NCBI RefSeq assembly: GCF_004295645.1 | Contig: NZ_CP034752.1 | Location: 1,984,001-2,048,000, forward strand | Source of the DNA: Limnobaculum zhutongyuii | Lineage (GTDB): Bacteria > Pseudomonadota > Gammaproteobacteria > Enterobacterales > Enterobacteriaceae | Direction of reading: 5' to 3' | DNA length: 64,000 nucleotides | In this document: positions 27,167-35,408 of the stretch, in pieces | How positions within the stretch are numbered: position 1 is the stretch's first letter | Layout: each line of letters starts with the position of its first letter | Program-made: the position numbers and the translations under genes | The notes under the pieces: generated by a model | Told to the model about the DNA's origin: nothing | The model's database searches: none | What the model saw: only the letters and a program-made list of their open reading frames with translations

Positions 27167-27464
27167 GTATGAGTATCCGTTGGGTTAAGCTTGAATGAGT
27201 CTGACCGCCAGCATTGAGCAGATGCGGTAAAGAAGTTGCTTATTATGCCTGTCCTGACCTGTCACCACCACCCTGTTTGCTCATATAACAAAAAATTGGC
27301 TGGTATTCAGTAGCTGGATTTTCCCTGCAACCGCTCATCTCATCCGTATTTTTTCGCTATAGCTTTATGCTTGATCCTACAGGGGAATTGATCCACAAGA
27401 GTGGTTATCTTAACCTTAAGCTATTAATATGAAATCACCATGATAAATTCAGGAGCAATACACC
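27167..27464. other. Intergenic region between divergent yoaA and yoaB
   Basis: The 298 bases hold the two divergent promoters. I see no reading frame, hairpin or operator that I would name. AGGAGCAATACACC before yoaB is its ribosome-binding region. Confidence 0.35.
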
Positions 27465-27809
27465 ATGACAATTAAACGAATTAACCCTGCCAAACGCTGG
27501 TCTGACGCTGTGATTTATAACGATACGATTTACTATACCAGCGTACCTGACAATCTGGATGCGGACGTAACCGCTCAAACGGCTAACGTACTGGCAGATA
27601 TCGATATCATGCTCAGTCAGTTGGGTTCCAGTAAAGAACGCATTCTGGATGTCACTATCTTTTTGGCCGATCGGGTTGATTTTGCATCAATGAATGCGGC
27701 ATGGGATGCCTGGGTTCCGGATGGTAATGCCCCAGTGCGTTGTACCGTAGAAGCAGCACTGATGAAACCACAATATAAAGTGGAAATTAAGATTGTGGCG
27801 GCTTGTTAG
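27465..27809 (+). CDS. yoaB: YoaB, RidA-family enamine/imine deaminase
   Basis: The 114-residue protein of the YjgF/YER057c/UK114 fold has TIKRINPAKRWSDAVIYNDTIYYTSV at the N-terminus. The RidA-type conserved Arg is in PVRCTVEAALMKPQYKVEIKI near 93. It matches E. coli YoaB in length and gene position beside yoaA. RidA proteins hydrolyse reactive 2-aminoacrylate-type enamines; which subfamily reaction YoaB performs is not certain. Confidence 0.9.
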   Translation: MTIKRINPAKRWSDAVIYNDTIYYTSVPDNLDADVTAQTANVLADIDIMLSQLGSSKERILDVTIFLADRVDFASMNAAWDAWVPDGNAPVRCTVEAALMKPQYKVEIKIVAAC

Positions 27810-28186
27810 GTTAAGGATTTTGGCAGAGCAAACAGCGTTCTGAGGTTTGTTACAGCTAAGTCCGTGGTACTGACAAACCAGAGAAATCAGCATCAATGAA
27901 TATTCCGGTCGTAAAGTCTAAAGTGTTTATATTGGCTTAGTGCTCGACCGGAAAACCATTTGTACTCAACTACGGAGTGCGTTGGGCCTGGCCGGGTTAG
28001 GGGCCGTTACAAAACATCTTCGGTGTTTTGCCCTTCGGAACAGCGCTTGCGCCAAGTCGATCCCAACACCCGTCCCTCCCAACGATTGACTATCTTAAGG
28101 TACAAAGCTGAACTATCACTTTGTCATCGATCTGTTCTGATTTGTTTAAACACCGCAGTAAATGAAGACTATTCTTAATTTCAGCA
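27810..28186. other. Structured non-coding region between yoaB and mdtI
   Basis: The 377 bases contain several hairpins. GGTTTGT/ACAAACC lies at 27844-27879. A perfect 9-bp repeat TTCCGGTCG/CGACCGGAA spans 27903-27953. A UUCG-type hairpin CAAAACA/TGTTTTG lies at 28010-28030, and GCGCTTGCGC at about 28043-28052. The segment from about 27950 to 28090 is more GC-rich than its flanks. A 72-codon frame here has no recognisable domain or good ribosome-binding site. It could be an sRNA, a degenerate repeat element or a leftover of a mobile element. Confidence 0.45.
27889..27917 (+). repeat. Dispersed repeat box, copy B
   Basis: The near-identical partner is at 11125-11154. Here the box overlaps the left arm of a perfect 9-bp inverted repeat (27903-27911 with 27945-27953). 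Confidence 0.55.
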
Positions 28187-28519
28187 TCAAACCGCTAACT
28201 TAAGAATAACCATTCCAAGCAGTAGTAACGTCAATCCTACCCAGCCTCTGGCGTTTAGCTTCTGTCCAAACAGAATCCAACCGGCTGCAATCGTTGCTGC
28301 AATACCAAAACCGCCCCATAACGCATAGGCGATAGATAAATCCATTCCCTTTACCGCCTGAGCCAGTGAACTAAATGCGCCCAAAACGCAAATAAGTGAG
28401 AGTATCCCCAACCAAAAACGCTTAAAGCCGTTTGAGAGTTTTAGAAATATATTGGCAATAATTTCCAGTACGATCGCCAGTCCCAAAAATGCGATATGGT
28501 AAAACTCAAGCTGTTGCAT
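28187..28519 (-). CDS. mdtI: MdtI, spermidine export SMR subunit
   Basis: The 110-residue small multidrug resistance (SMR) protein has four helices. The membrane-embedded Glu is in AIVLEIIANIFLKLSNG near 19, and AYALWGGFGIAATIAAGWILFGQ is in helix 3. It is very close to E. coli MdtI, which forms a heteromer with MdtJ and exports spermidine. GGAGAAACATC precedes the start. The start lies inside mdtJ (14-nt overlap), so the two are translationally coupled. Confidence 0.94.
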   Translation of the reverse strand: MQQLEFYHIAFLGLAIVLEIIANIFLKLSNGFKRFWLGILSLICVLGAFSSLAQAVKGMDLSIAYALWGGFGIAATIAAGWILFGQKLNARGWVGLTLLLLGMVILKLAV

Positions 28520-28889
28520 GATGTTTCTCCATTATTTTGGGTTGCGATTTCCCTGTTGGGTTCTTTGGTTTTTGCGTACCTGATTTAATCAATACGATAC
28601 CCAGCAGTAGTACCGCCAAACCAACTACCTTAACGACTGATATCTCCTCCCCAAATAGCAGCACGCTGAATGTGGTGATCAATAAAACCCCAACGCCCTC
28701 CCACAAAGCATAGGCCACCCCTAATGCAACACGTTTAATGGAAAGAGATAATAAAAGATAAGAGATGGTAATCATCATATACATAATAATATGCCCATAA
28801 ATACTTCCGGTTTCGCTGGCATATTTCATCGATAAAGTGCCAATAACTTCAGTAATAATAGCCATTAATAACAGCAGCCAATAAATCAT
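28506..28889 (-). CDS. mdtJ: MdtJ, spermidine export SMR subunit
   Basis: The 127-residue SMR protein has the conserved Glu in AIITEVIGTLSMKYASE near 15. ALGVAYALWEGVGVLLITTFSVLLFGE is typical of MdtJ, and a hydrophilic tail of about 20 residues follows the fourth helix (SGTQKPKNPTGK). GGAGAAGAAAA precedes the ATG. It is the first gene of mdtJI. In E. coli expression rises with spermidine. Confidence 0.94.
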   Translation of the reverse strand: MIYWLLLLMAIITEVIGTLSMKYASETGSIYGHIIMYMMITISYLLLSLSIKRVALGVAYALWEGVGVLLITTFSVLLFGEEISVVKVVGLAVLLLGIVLIKSGTQKPKNPTGKSQPKIMEKHHATA

Positions 28890-29435
28890 TTTTCTTCTCC
28901 AGATTATTTTTATTTAATAATCCTGACCGCTAAATATTTTGATGCCAAAAATAATATTTACCAACAGCAAATATTATTCATCGCAAAAATAGATTAGCAA
29001 CATCAGAATTAATGTATTGATATGCCAAACAGGCTGGGAGAAGACGCTAAAGTGCAGAGCTCCAGTTAAGCTCACTGGCCAAAATAGCTGAAATAAAGAA
29101 GACAAAAGTTGATGTTTGTAGCACAGAACGTTGAATGTTCATCATGAAATTTGGTTGTCAGTCGTGTGATAAAACCACGATTTGCCCTTACCCCTCCAGA
29201 ATAGTTTATTTACAGATCTATTTTTACCACAGGGAAATAACGAAAGTAAACACACAAAAGATAATATATTTATAAATTTAACCACCTTTAGTCATTGCAT
29301 TAAATGAATTATAGCAGTGCAAGAATAGCCCCCTCTGCATTAATATGCACTTAATATAATTAAAACACGGTTATAAAAAAATCCCGTCGGTAATTAAGCC
29401 AACGGGATTTATCTGTAACCAAACAGCAGAGAGAA
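28890..29435. other. Intergenic region between mdtJ and eda
   Basis: The 546 bases are AT-rich. The right end (29372-29410) is the eda terminator and the left end carries the mdtJ ribosome-binding site and promoter. No coding frame of note and no recognisable RNA gene in between. Confidence 0.45.
29372..29410 (-). terminator. Terminator after eda
   Basis: Stem AAATCCCGT / ACGGGATTT has an inner GG/CC extension. On the minus strand it is followed by a run of T residues, 26 nt beyond the eda stop. Confidence 0.8.
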
Positions 29436-30077
29436 TTAACCTTTAGCGTGTGCCACGGCTTCACGAGCCAATTCAGTAATGCGGTTAAAGTCACCCTTCG
29501 CAATGGCATCTGCCGGAACCAACCATGAACCACCCACGCACAGCACACTAGGCAGCGCCAGATAGTCACGGCAGTTGTTCAGGGTAATACCACCGGTAGG
29601 ACAGAAACGAACCGAAGAGATCGCACTACAAATTGCCTGAAGCGCTTTTACGCCACCGTTAGCTTCCGCCGGGAAGAATTTGAACTCACGTAAACCGTAA
29701 TCCATACCCAGCATCAGTTCAGAAACGCTACTGATTCCCGGAATCAAAGGCATATTGCCTTCAACAGCCGCCTGCAGCAAAGGTTCGGTCAAACCCGGGC
29801 TGATAGCGAATTGACCGCCAGCAGCAGCAACCTCAGCCAGTTGCTGAGGGTTCAGCACGGTACCTGCACCAATAATGGCCTCAGGGACTTCTTTGGCAAT
29901 AGCGCGGATCGCATCCATTGCACAAGGAGTACGCAGGGTGACTTCCAGTACGCGAACACCTCCGGCAACTAATGCTTTAGCCAGAGGAACGGCATCTTTC
30001 AGTTCCTTAATAACAATAACAGGAACGACCGGTCCATCTGACAGGATACTTTCAGCACTTACTTTCCAGTTTTTCAT
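29436..30077 (-). CDS. eda: KDPG/KHG aldolase
   Basis: The 213-residue TIM-barrel aldolase is the length of E. coli Eda. The catalytic Glu is in VLEVTLRTPCAM near 45, and the Schiff-base Lys is in LREFKFFPAEANGG near 133. The GAGTVLNPQQL and CPTGGI phosphate-binding segments are present. It cleaves 2-keto-3-deoxy-6-phosphogluconate to pyruvate and glyceraldehyde-3-phosphate. The Entner-Doudoroff dehydratase gene edd, usually adjacent, is not here. The gene follows pgl after 108 nt with no terminator in between. Confidence 0.95.
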   Translation of the reverse strand: MKNWKVSAESILSDGPVVPVIVIKELKDAVPLAKALVAGGVRVLEVTLRTPCAMDAIRAIAKEVPEAIIGAGTVLNPQQLAEVAAAGGQFAISPGLTEPLLQAAVEGNMPLIPGISSVSELMLGMDYGLREFKFFPAEANGGVKALQAICSAISSVRFCPTGGITLNNCRDYLALPSVLCVGGSWLVPADAIAKGDFNRITELAREAVAHAKG

Positions 30078-30185
30078 CTCAAGGGATCTCCATGTGGCTA
30101 ATCAAATACCTGATCCAGTCAGGCTCGTCGCAGCCGTTAACATAAACGTGCAACTGACTCGCCACACGCAGGATTATTTAAATCG

Positions 30186-30881
30186 TTATGCTGACCAGAA
30201 CACATCTACCGGCGTCTGGGTTTGGTGTATTACCGCACGGACAGGCATTTCATTAACGTCATCACCTTCCTGTGCCTGATGGTAAACGGCTCGCTTATTC
30301 TCCCCCACCAGATGCAGGAAGATATGGCGACTGTTCAGTAGCGCAGGTAACGTCAACGTTAATCGGTCTAACGGTGCTGTTAATGGTGTCATGCCCATAC
30401 ACAGCTGTTTAGACTTCATATCCAGAGCTGGAAATAAATTCTCAGCGCCGGGAAACAATGACGCCGTATGCCCATCATCACCCATACCCAAAATCACAAC
30501 ATCAAAAGGCTTAGCTATCTCTTTCAAGGATTTTTCAATCCCTGACGCGCCTTCAAATGGTGTGAGACTCTCATTTTTTAATGAGACAAAATGCGCCGTA
30601 GCTGCATGTTCCTGCAATAAATTTTCACGTACCAACTTTTCATTGCTGGAATCATCATTACTGTCCACCCAACGTTCATCAGCCAAAGTAATGGTGACCT
30701 TTTCCCAGGCCAATGGCTGCTGACTGAGCAATTTAAATAAACCTAACGGGGTTTTACCGCCGGAGACTACAAGACTCGCTTTTCCCTTAGTATCAATTCC
30801 TTTTTGCAACTCAGAGACCACCTGTTGCGCTAAGCGGCGATTTAAATCATCCGTTGATGGGAAGTTAGTTAAGTTTGCCAT
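30186..30881 (-). CDS. pgl: 6-phosphogluconolactonase, DevB/SOL type
   Basis: The 231-residue protein has the sugar-phosphate-isomerase-like fold of DevB lactonases: SLVVSGGKTPLGLFKLL near 43-60, TLADERWVDSNDDSSNEKLVRENLL near 72-97, and LGMGDDGHTASLFPG near 134-148. It hydrolyses 6-phosphogluconolactone, the product of Zwf. E. coli uses an unrelated beta-propeller enzyme (YbhE), whereas many other Enterobacterales carry this type beside zwf. The start is taken as ATG 30881 (GAAGGT ribosome-binding site) rather than the frame opening at 30902. Confidence 0.93.
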   Translation of the reverse strand: MANLTNFPSTDDLNRRLAQQVVSELQKGIDTKGKASLVVSGGKTPLGLFKLLSQQPLAWEKVTITLADERWVDSNDDSSNEKLVRENLLQEHAATAHFVSLKNESLTPFEGASGIEKSLKEIAKPFDVVILGMGDDGHTASLFPGAENLFPALDMKSKQLCMGMTPLTAPLDRLTLTLPALLNSRHIFLHLVGENKRAVYHQAQEGDDVNEMPVRAVIHQTQTPVDVFWSA

Positions 30882-30954
30882 GGTAGTTACCTTCATTAAC
30901 AATCGTTATAGCCATCTCATTCTAACCTGACGAGATGGCATCGTTTTGTCTTAT

Positions 30955-32430
30955 TTATTCAAATTCGCTCCATGAGCGGCCATCACGGGTAATCATAGCA
31001 ACCGATGCTACGGGTCCCCAGGTACCAGCCTGATACGGTTTTGGTGGTTCATTATCCGCAGCCCAGGCTTCCATAATGGAATCAACCCATTTCCATGCTT
31101 CTTCTACTTCATCGCGGCGAACAAACAGAGCCTGAATACCGCGCATGGTTTCCAACAAGAGGCGTTCATAGGCATCGGCCACATGTTGTTCGTGGAAAGT
31201 ATCTGAGAAGCTCAGATCCAGCTTAGTAGTTTGCAGGCGGTGTTTATGGTCCAGACCCGGTACTTTATTCAGGATCTGTACATCAACCCCTTCATCAGGC
31301 TGAAGACGAATGGTTAAGGTATTTGGTGGTAATGTTTGGTAAGAATCTCTGAACAGATTGATTGGCAGATTCTTGAAGTAGATAACCACTTCTGAACACT
31401 TGGACGGCAAACGTTTACCGGTTCTTAAATAGAACGGTACGCCAGCCCAACGCCAGTTATCAATATCCACCCGCAGAGAGACGAAGGTTTCGGTGTTGCT
31501 GCGCTTGTTGGCACCTTCTTCATCCAGATAGCCCGGCACTTTTTGTCCCTGAACAAACCCGGCAGTATATTGGCCTCTGACGGTTGCTTCGCGAATATTG
31601 GTGTGATCGATACGACGTAACGAACGTAACACTTTAACTTTTTCATCACGAATACGGTCGGCACTTAAATCCACCGGAGGAGACATCGCAATCATGGTCA
31701 GAATTTGTAACAGGTGATTCTGCACCATGTCACGCATCTGACCTGCTTTATCAAAATAGCCCCAACGCCCTTCAATACCGACCTCTTCGGAGACAGTAAT
31801 CTGGACGTGGTCAATGGCGGTATTATCCCACTTGGCAGAAAACAGCGAGTTAGCAAAACGCAGCGCTAACAGGTTCAGAACTGTCTCTTTACCTAAATAA
31901 TGGTCGATTCGGTAAACCTGAGATTCATCAAAATACTCAGCAACTTGATTGTTAATTTCTTGAGAAGATTTTAAATCGGTACCCAGCGGTTTTTCCATTA
32001 CAACGCGGCTGGGGAATTTATTTAATCCTGCTTCGCCTAAACCACGGCAAATTGCACCAAATGTATTGGGTGGCATCGCAAAATAGTTAATGGTGACTCT
32101 GCTGGTTTGATCGAGCATCTGCCCCAGTTGGTTATATCCCGGGATATCATTAACATCCAGATTGCAGAAGTCTAAACGGGCGCTTAATCGTTTCCAAACC
32201 TCTGGATCGATCTCCTCTTTCATAAAGGTGGTCAGCGCTTTTTCGATAACGTCAGTATAGGCAGCCTTATCCCACTCGGCGCGTCCAACACCTAAAATAC
32301 GAGTATCAGGATGAATGTGACAGGCTTTTTCCAGTTGATAAAGTGACGGTAATAGCTTGCGGCGAGCCAGATCACCTTTGGCACCAAAAATGACTAAATC
32401 ACAGGCTTGAGCTATCGAATCATCTACCAT
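30955..32430 (-). CDS. zwf: Glucose-6-phosphate 1-dehydrogenase
   Basis: The 491-residue protein equals E. coli Zwf in length. The NADP-binding motif is VIFGAKGDLARRKLLPSLY near 13-31, and the active-site signature RIDHYLGKE is near 173-181. C-terminal domain segments WRWAGVPFYLRTGKRL and the ETMRGIQALFVRRDEVEEAW stretch are present. It is the first step of the pentose phosphate pathway. A perfect HexR operator lies 54 bp upstream of the start. The order zwf-pgl-eda suggests one transcript. Confidence 0.97.
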   Translation of the reverse strand: MVDDSIAQACDLVIFGAKGDLARRKLLPSLYQLEKACHIHPDTRILGVGRAEWDKAAYTDVIEKALTTFMKEEIDPEVWKRLSARLDFCNLDVNDIPGYNQLGQMLDQTSRVTINYFAMPPNTFGAICRGLGEAGLNKFPSRVVMEKPLGTDLKSSQEINNQVAEYFDESQVYRIDHYLGKETVLNLLALRFANSLFSAKWDNTAIDHVQITVSEEVGIEGRWGYFDKAGQMRDMVQNHLLQILTMIAMSPPVDLSADRIRDEKVKVLRSLRRIDHTNIREATVRGQYTAGFVQGQKVPGYLDEEGANKRSNTETFVSLRVDIDNWRWAGVPFYLRTGKRLPSKCSEVVIYFKNLPINLFRDSYQTLPPNTLTIRLQPDEGVDVQILNKVPGLDHKHRLQTTKLDLSFSDTFHEQHVADAYERLLLETMRGIQALFVRRDEVEEAWKWVDSIMEAWAADNEPPKPYQAGTWGPVASVAMITRDGRSWSEFE

Positions 32431-32483
32431 AACTATCTCCTCAATTAAGCCGTAAAAATGTAGGTATACGACTTAAAAAATAT

Positions 32484-32498
32484 TGTAATTTTATTACA
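32484..32498. promoter_or_regulatory. HexR operator upstream of zwf
   Basis: TGTAATTTTATTACA is a perfect inverted repeat with the known HexR consensus (TGTAAT-N3-ATTACA), 54 bp before the zwf start. HexR releases DNA on binding KDPG. Confidence 0.85.
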
Positions 32499-32672
32499 TA
32501 AGTAATGTACCTCTTTATCTGACTAACGTAAATAGGCGGATAAAAAAGTAAAAACCTGTAGTAAACCCTTGTGAGACTAAGAGGTAACCCATTAAATATA
32601 AAAAATATTTGGCTATCTTCTTACTCTTTCCGTGCTGTTAAAACGTTAAAATCAGATGTGAGTCAAATTTTC

Positions 32673-32687
32673 TGAAAAAAAATTACA
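32673..32687. promoter_or_regulatory. Possible second HexR site near hexR
   Basis: TGAAAAAAAATTACA keeps one full half-site (ATTACA) and 4 of 6 bases of the other. It lies about 108 bp before hexR and may serve autoregulation. Confidence 0.4.
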
Positions 32688-32794
32688 AAATGATGCTTTA
32701 TTACTGCACGATCTGATATCAAGTAGTATATTTCCACAAATCAGAGATTGATTTCTCCTTTGAATGTAATAGGCAAATGCAGCGGGATATAAAT

Positions 32795-33634
32795 ATGCTG
32801 GAAAGAATTCACCAATTTCGAGATTCATTAAGCAAATCAGAGCAAAAAGTTGCTGATGCCATTTTAGCTGCGCCACAAACTGCCATTCACTCCAGCATTG
32901 CTACCTTAGCTAAAATCGCCAACGTTAGCGAGCCAACCGTTAACCGTTTTTGCCGCCGATTGAATACCAAAGGTTTCCCCGATTTTAAGCTGGCACTGGC
33001 GCAAAGTCTGGCTAATGGAACGCCTTATGTAAATCGCAATGTAGATGAAAACGACACCACCGATGCTTTTACCTATAAAATTTTTGAATCTGCCGTTGCC
33101 AGCCTGAATATGGCGAAGAGCAGTCTTGACATTATAGCCATTAATCGGGCAGTTAACTTACTGACACAAGCGAAAAAAATATCATTTTTTGGCTATGGTG
33201 CCTCCTCTGTTGTGGCGCACGATGCCATGAATAAATTTTTCAGATTCAACGTTCCGGTAATCTATTTTGATGACATTGTCATGCAGCGAATGAGCTGTAT
33301 GAACTCCAATCAGGGTGATGTGGTGGTGTTAATATCCCACAGCGGCAGAACCAAGAGTCTGGTCGAGCTGGCGGATATTGCCAGCCAAAACGGTGCAACC
33401 GTCATTGCCATTACCTCTCAGGGCACGCCGCTGGCAAACGCTGCCACCCTCTCCATTTTGCTTGATGTCCCTGAAGATACCGACATTTATATGCCGATGG
33501 TTTCCCGTCTGGCTCAATTAACCATCATTGATGTGCTGGCAACAGGATTTACCCTCCGCAGTAGTCTTGCCAGGGATAATCTGAAACGCGTTAAAGATGC
33601 GCTGAAGCAGTCTCGCTTTGATAAAGATCGTTAA
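32795..33634 (+). CDS. hexR: HexR, RpiR-family repressor of hexose-phosphate metabolism
   Basis: The roughly 279-residue protein has an RpiR helix-turn-helix domain (about 1-77; IATLAKIANVSEPTVNRFCRRL) and a sugar-phosphate-binding SIS domain (about 120-260; ISFFGYGASSVVAHDAMNKFF, VVVLISHSGRTKSLVELA). Very close to E. coli HexR. The start is placed at ATG 32795, with GGGA seven bases upstream and agreement with the family MLEKI-type N-terminus. An in-frame ATG at 32777 is a weaker alternative. It is divergent from zwf, its main target. Confidence 0.94.
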   Translation: MLERIHQFRDSLSKSEQKVADAILAAPQTAIHSSIATLAKIANVSEPTVNRFCRRLNTKGFPDFKLALAQSLANGTPYVNRNVDENDTTDAFTYKIFESAVASLNMAKSSLDIIAINRAVNLLTQAKKISFFGYGASSVVAHDAMNKFFRFNVPVIYFDDIVMQRMSCMNSNQGDVVVLISHSGRTKSLVELADIASQNGATVIAITSQGTPLANAATLSILLDVPEDTDIYMPMVSRLAQLTIIDVLATGFTLRSSLARDNLKRVKDALKQSRFDKDR

Positions 33635-33908
33635 TCTTTATTTCATCCACTATTTTAATCAAATGAGAAACGACTAATTCCCTGAATCTGATAATTTGAT
33701 ATTAAGCAAACGATTAGCTTACTGTGATATGAAACGTGACAGCTCTTATTTGAGAAGCTAGCTGGATAGTGGTATAAAACCCCTCAGAAATTAAGACAAC
33801 TGAAATTTTTAGAGTCAGGCAAATTTAACCAGCCTGGCTTTTATTAGTACTAACGCTTTAAAAACATACTGATTAGGTCAAAACTTATCATGTTGAATGG
33901 AGTGATAC
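33635..33908 (+). other. Intergenic region hexR-pykA with a weak hairpin
   Basis: In 274 bases the only feature I would mark is CAGGC/GCCTG (33816-33836) followed by GCTTTTATT, which could end the hexR transcript. pykA must then have its own promoter downstream or a start within this region. Confidence 0.35.
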
Positions 33909-35351
33909 ATGTCCAGAAGGCTTAGAAGAACCAAAATTGTTACCACGTTAGGCCCTGCAACTGACCGTGACAATAACTTAGAAAAAATCATTGCCGCAGG
34001 TGCTAACGTAGTCCGCTTAAACTTCTCCCACGGAACCCCCGAAGATCACCAGCTCCGCGCTAACAAAGTCCGCGAAATCTCAGCAAAATTAGGTAAACAT
34101 GTCGCTATTTTGGGCGATTTGCAGGGGCCTAAAATTCGTGTATCAACCTTTAAAGAAGGCAAAGTATTCCTTAATGTTGGCGATAAATTCCTGCTGGATG
34201 CCAACCTTTCCGTTGGCGATGGCGATAAAGAAAAAGTAGGTATCGACTATAAAGGCCTGCCTGCGGATGTGGTTCCTGGTGATATTCTGTTACTGGATGA
34301 TGGTCGCGTACAGCTGAAAGTGCTTGAAGTTCAGGGAATGAAAGTGTTTACCGAAGTCACCGTGGGTGGCCCGTTATCTAACAATAAAGGGATTAACAAA
34401 CTGGGTGGTGGCCTCTCTGCCGATGCGTTAACCGAGAAAGATAAAGCTGACATCATTACTGCGGCAAAAATCAACGTTGACTATTTAGCCGTCTCTTTCC
34501 CTCGTACCGGTGAAGATTTGAACTATGCTCGTCGTCTGGCGCGCGATGCGGGCTGTAACGCTAAAATTGTCGCTAAGGTTGAACGTGCAGAAGCGGTTGC
34601 AACCGATGCAGCCATTGACGATATCATTCTGGCATCTGACTCTATCATGGTAGCCCGCGGCGATCTGGGGGTTGAAATTGGCGATCCCGAGCTGGTGGCG
34701 GTACAGAAAAAACTGATCTTACGTGCCCGTCAGCTAAACCGTACGGTTATCACGGCGACCCAGATGATGGAGTCAATGATTACCAATCCTATGCCAACCC
34801 GTGCTGAAGTCATGGACGTTGCCAACGCCGTGCTGGATGGTACCGATGCGGTGATGCTTTCTGCTGAAACCGCTGCCGGTCAGTATCCGGCAGAAACCGT
34901 CGCAGCAATGGCGCGTGTTTGCGTTGGGGCAGAAAAAATGCCTCGTCTGAATATCTCCAAGCACCGTATGGATGTCGAATTTGATAACGTTGAAGACACC
35001 ATTGCGCTGTCAACCATGTATGCCGCTAACCACCTGAAAGGCATTAGCGCCATTATCGCCATGACTGAATCTGGCCGTACTGCTTTGATGATGTCCCGTA
35101 TCAGTTCCGGCTTGCCGATTTTCGCTATGTCCCGTCATGAACAAACGCTGAACCTGTGCGCCCTTTATCGTGGCGTAACGCCGGTTATGTTCACCGGTGA
35201 CTGTGATGGTCTGGCTGCGGCCATGGCTGCAACTAATCAGCTGCGCGATCGCGGTTTTCTGATGTCCGGCGACCTGGTTATTATTACTCAGGGTGATGTA
35301 ATGGCGCTGGTTGGCAGTACTAACACCTGCCGTATTCTACGAATTGAGTGA
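33909..35351 (+). CDS. pykA: Pyruvate kinase II
   Basis: The 480-residue protein has the length of E. coli PykA and not PykF (470). N-terminal RRTKIVTTLGPATD, the phosphoenolpyruvate/metal signature IMVARGDLGVEIG near 248-260, TATQMMESMI near 281 and the C-terminal allosteric domain are all present. It makes pyruvate and ATP in the last step of glycolysis; PykA is the AMP-activated isozyme. It is adjacent to hexR as in E. coli. A strong terminator follows. Confidence 0.96.
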   Translation: MSRRLRRTKIVTTLGPATDRDNNLEKIIAAGANVVRLNFSHGTPEDHQLRANKVREISAKLGKHVAILGDLQGPKIRVSTFKEGKVFLNVGDKFLLDANLSVGDGDKEKVGIDYKGLPADVVPGDILLLDDGRVQLKVLEVQGMKVFTEVTVGGPLSNNKGINKLGGGLSADALTEKDKADIITAAKINVDYLAVSFPRTGEDLNYARRLARDAGCNAKIVAKVERAEAVATDAAIDDIILASDSIMVARGDLGVEIGDPELVAVQKKLILRARQLNRTVITATQMMESMITNPMPTRAEVMDVANAVLDGTDAVMLSAETAAGQYPAETVAAMARVCVGAEKMPRLNISKHRMDVEFDNVEDTIALSTMYAANHLKGISAIIAMTESGRTALMMSRISSGLPIFAMSRHEQTLNLCALYRGVTPVMFTGDCDGLAAAMAATNQLRDRGFLMSGDLVIITQGDVMALVGSTNTCRILRIE

Positions 35352-35367
35352 TTGTGTTTTCATCGCT

Positions 35368-35396
35368 AAAAAGGGCCCATTTGGGCCCTTTTTTAT
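35368..35396. terminator. Terminator between pykA and lpxM
   Basis: Perfect stem AAGGGCCCA / TGGGCCCTT with A-run and T-run on either side lies between convergent genes. It can work in both directions. Confidence 0.9.
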
Positions 35397-35408
35397 TAGA
35401 GAATAAAA

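Larger units (their letters stand above)
32431..32794. other. Regulatory region between divergent zwf and hexR
   Basis: The roughly 360 bases carry the divergent promoters, one perfect HexR palindrome near zwf (32484-32498) and one weaker match near hexR (32673-32687). No coding frame of note. Confidence 0.6.

Noticed and set aside
27167..27464. LexA box for yoaA
   Set aside because: No CTGT-N8-ACAG or close variant found in the intergenic region.
27960..28178. 72-codon + strand frame in the structured region after yoaB
   Set aside because: No good ribosome-binding site, composition follows the hairpins, and no domain resemblance; treated as non-coding.
33635..33908. HexR operator upstream of pykA
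   Set aside because: The best match has only about 9 of 15 consensus positions and no symmetrical half-sites.
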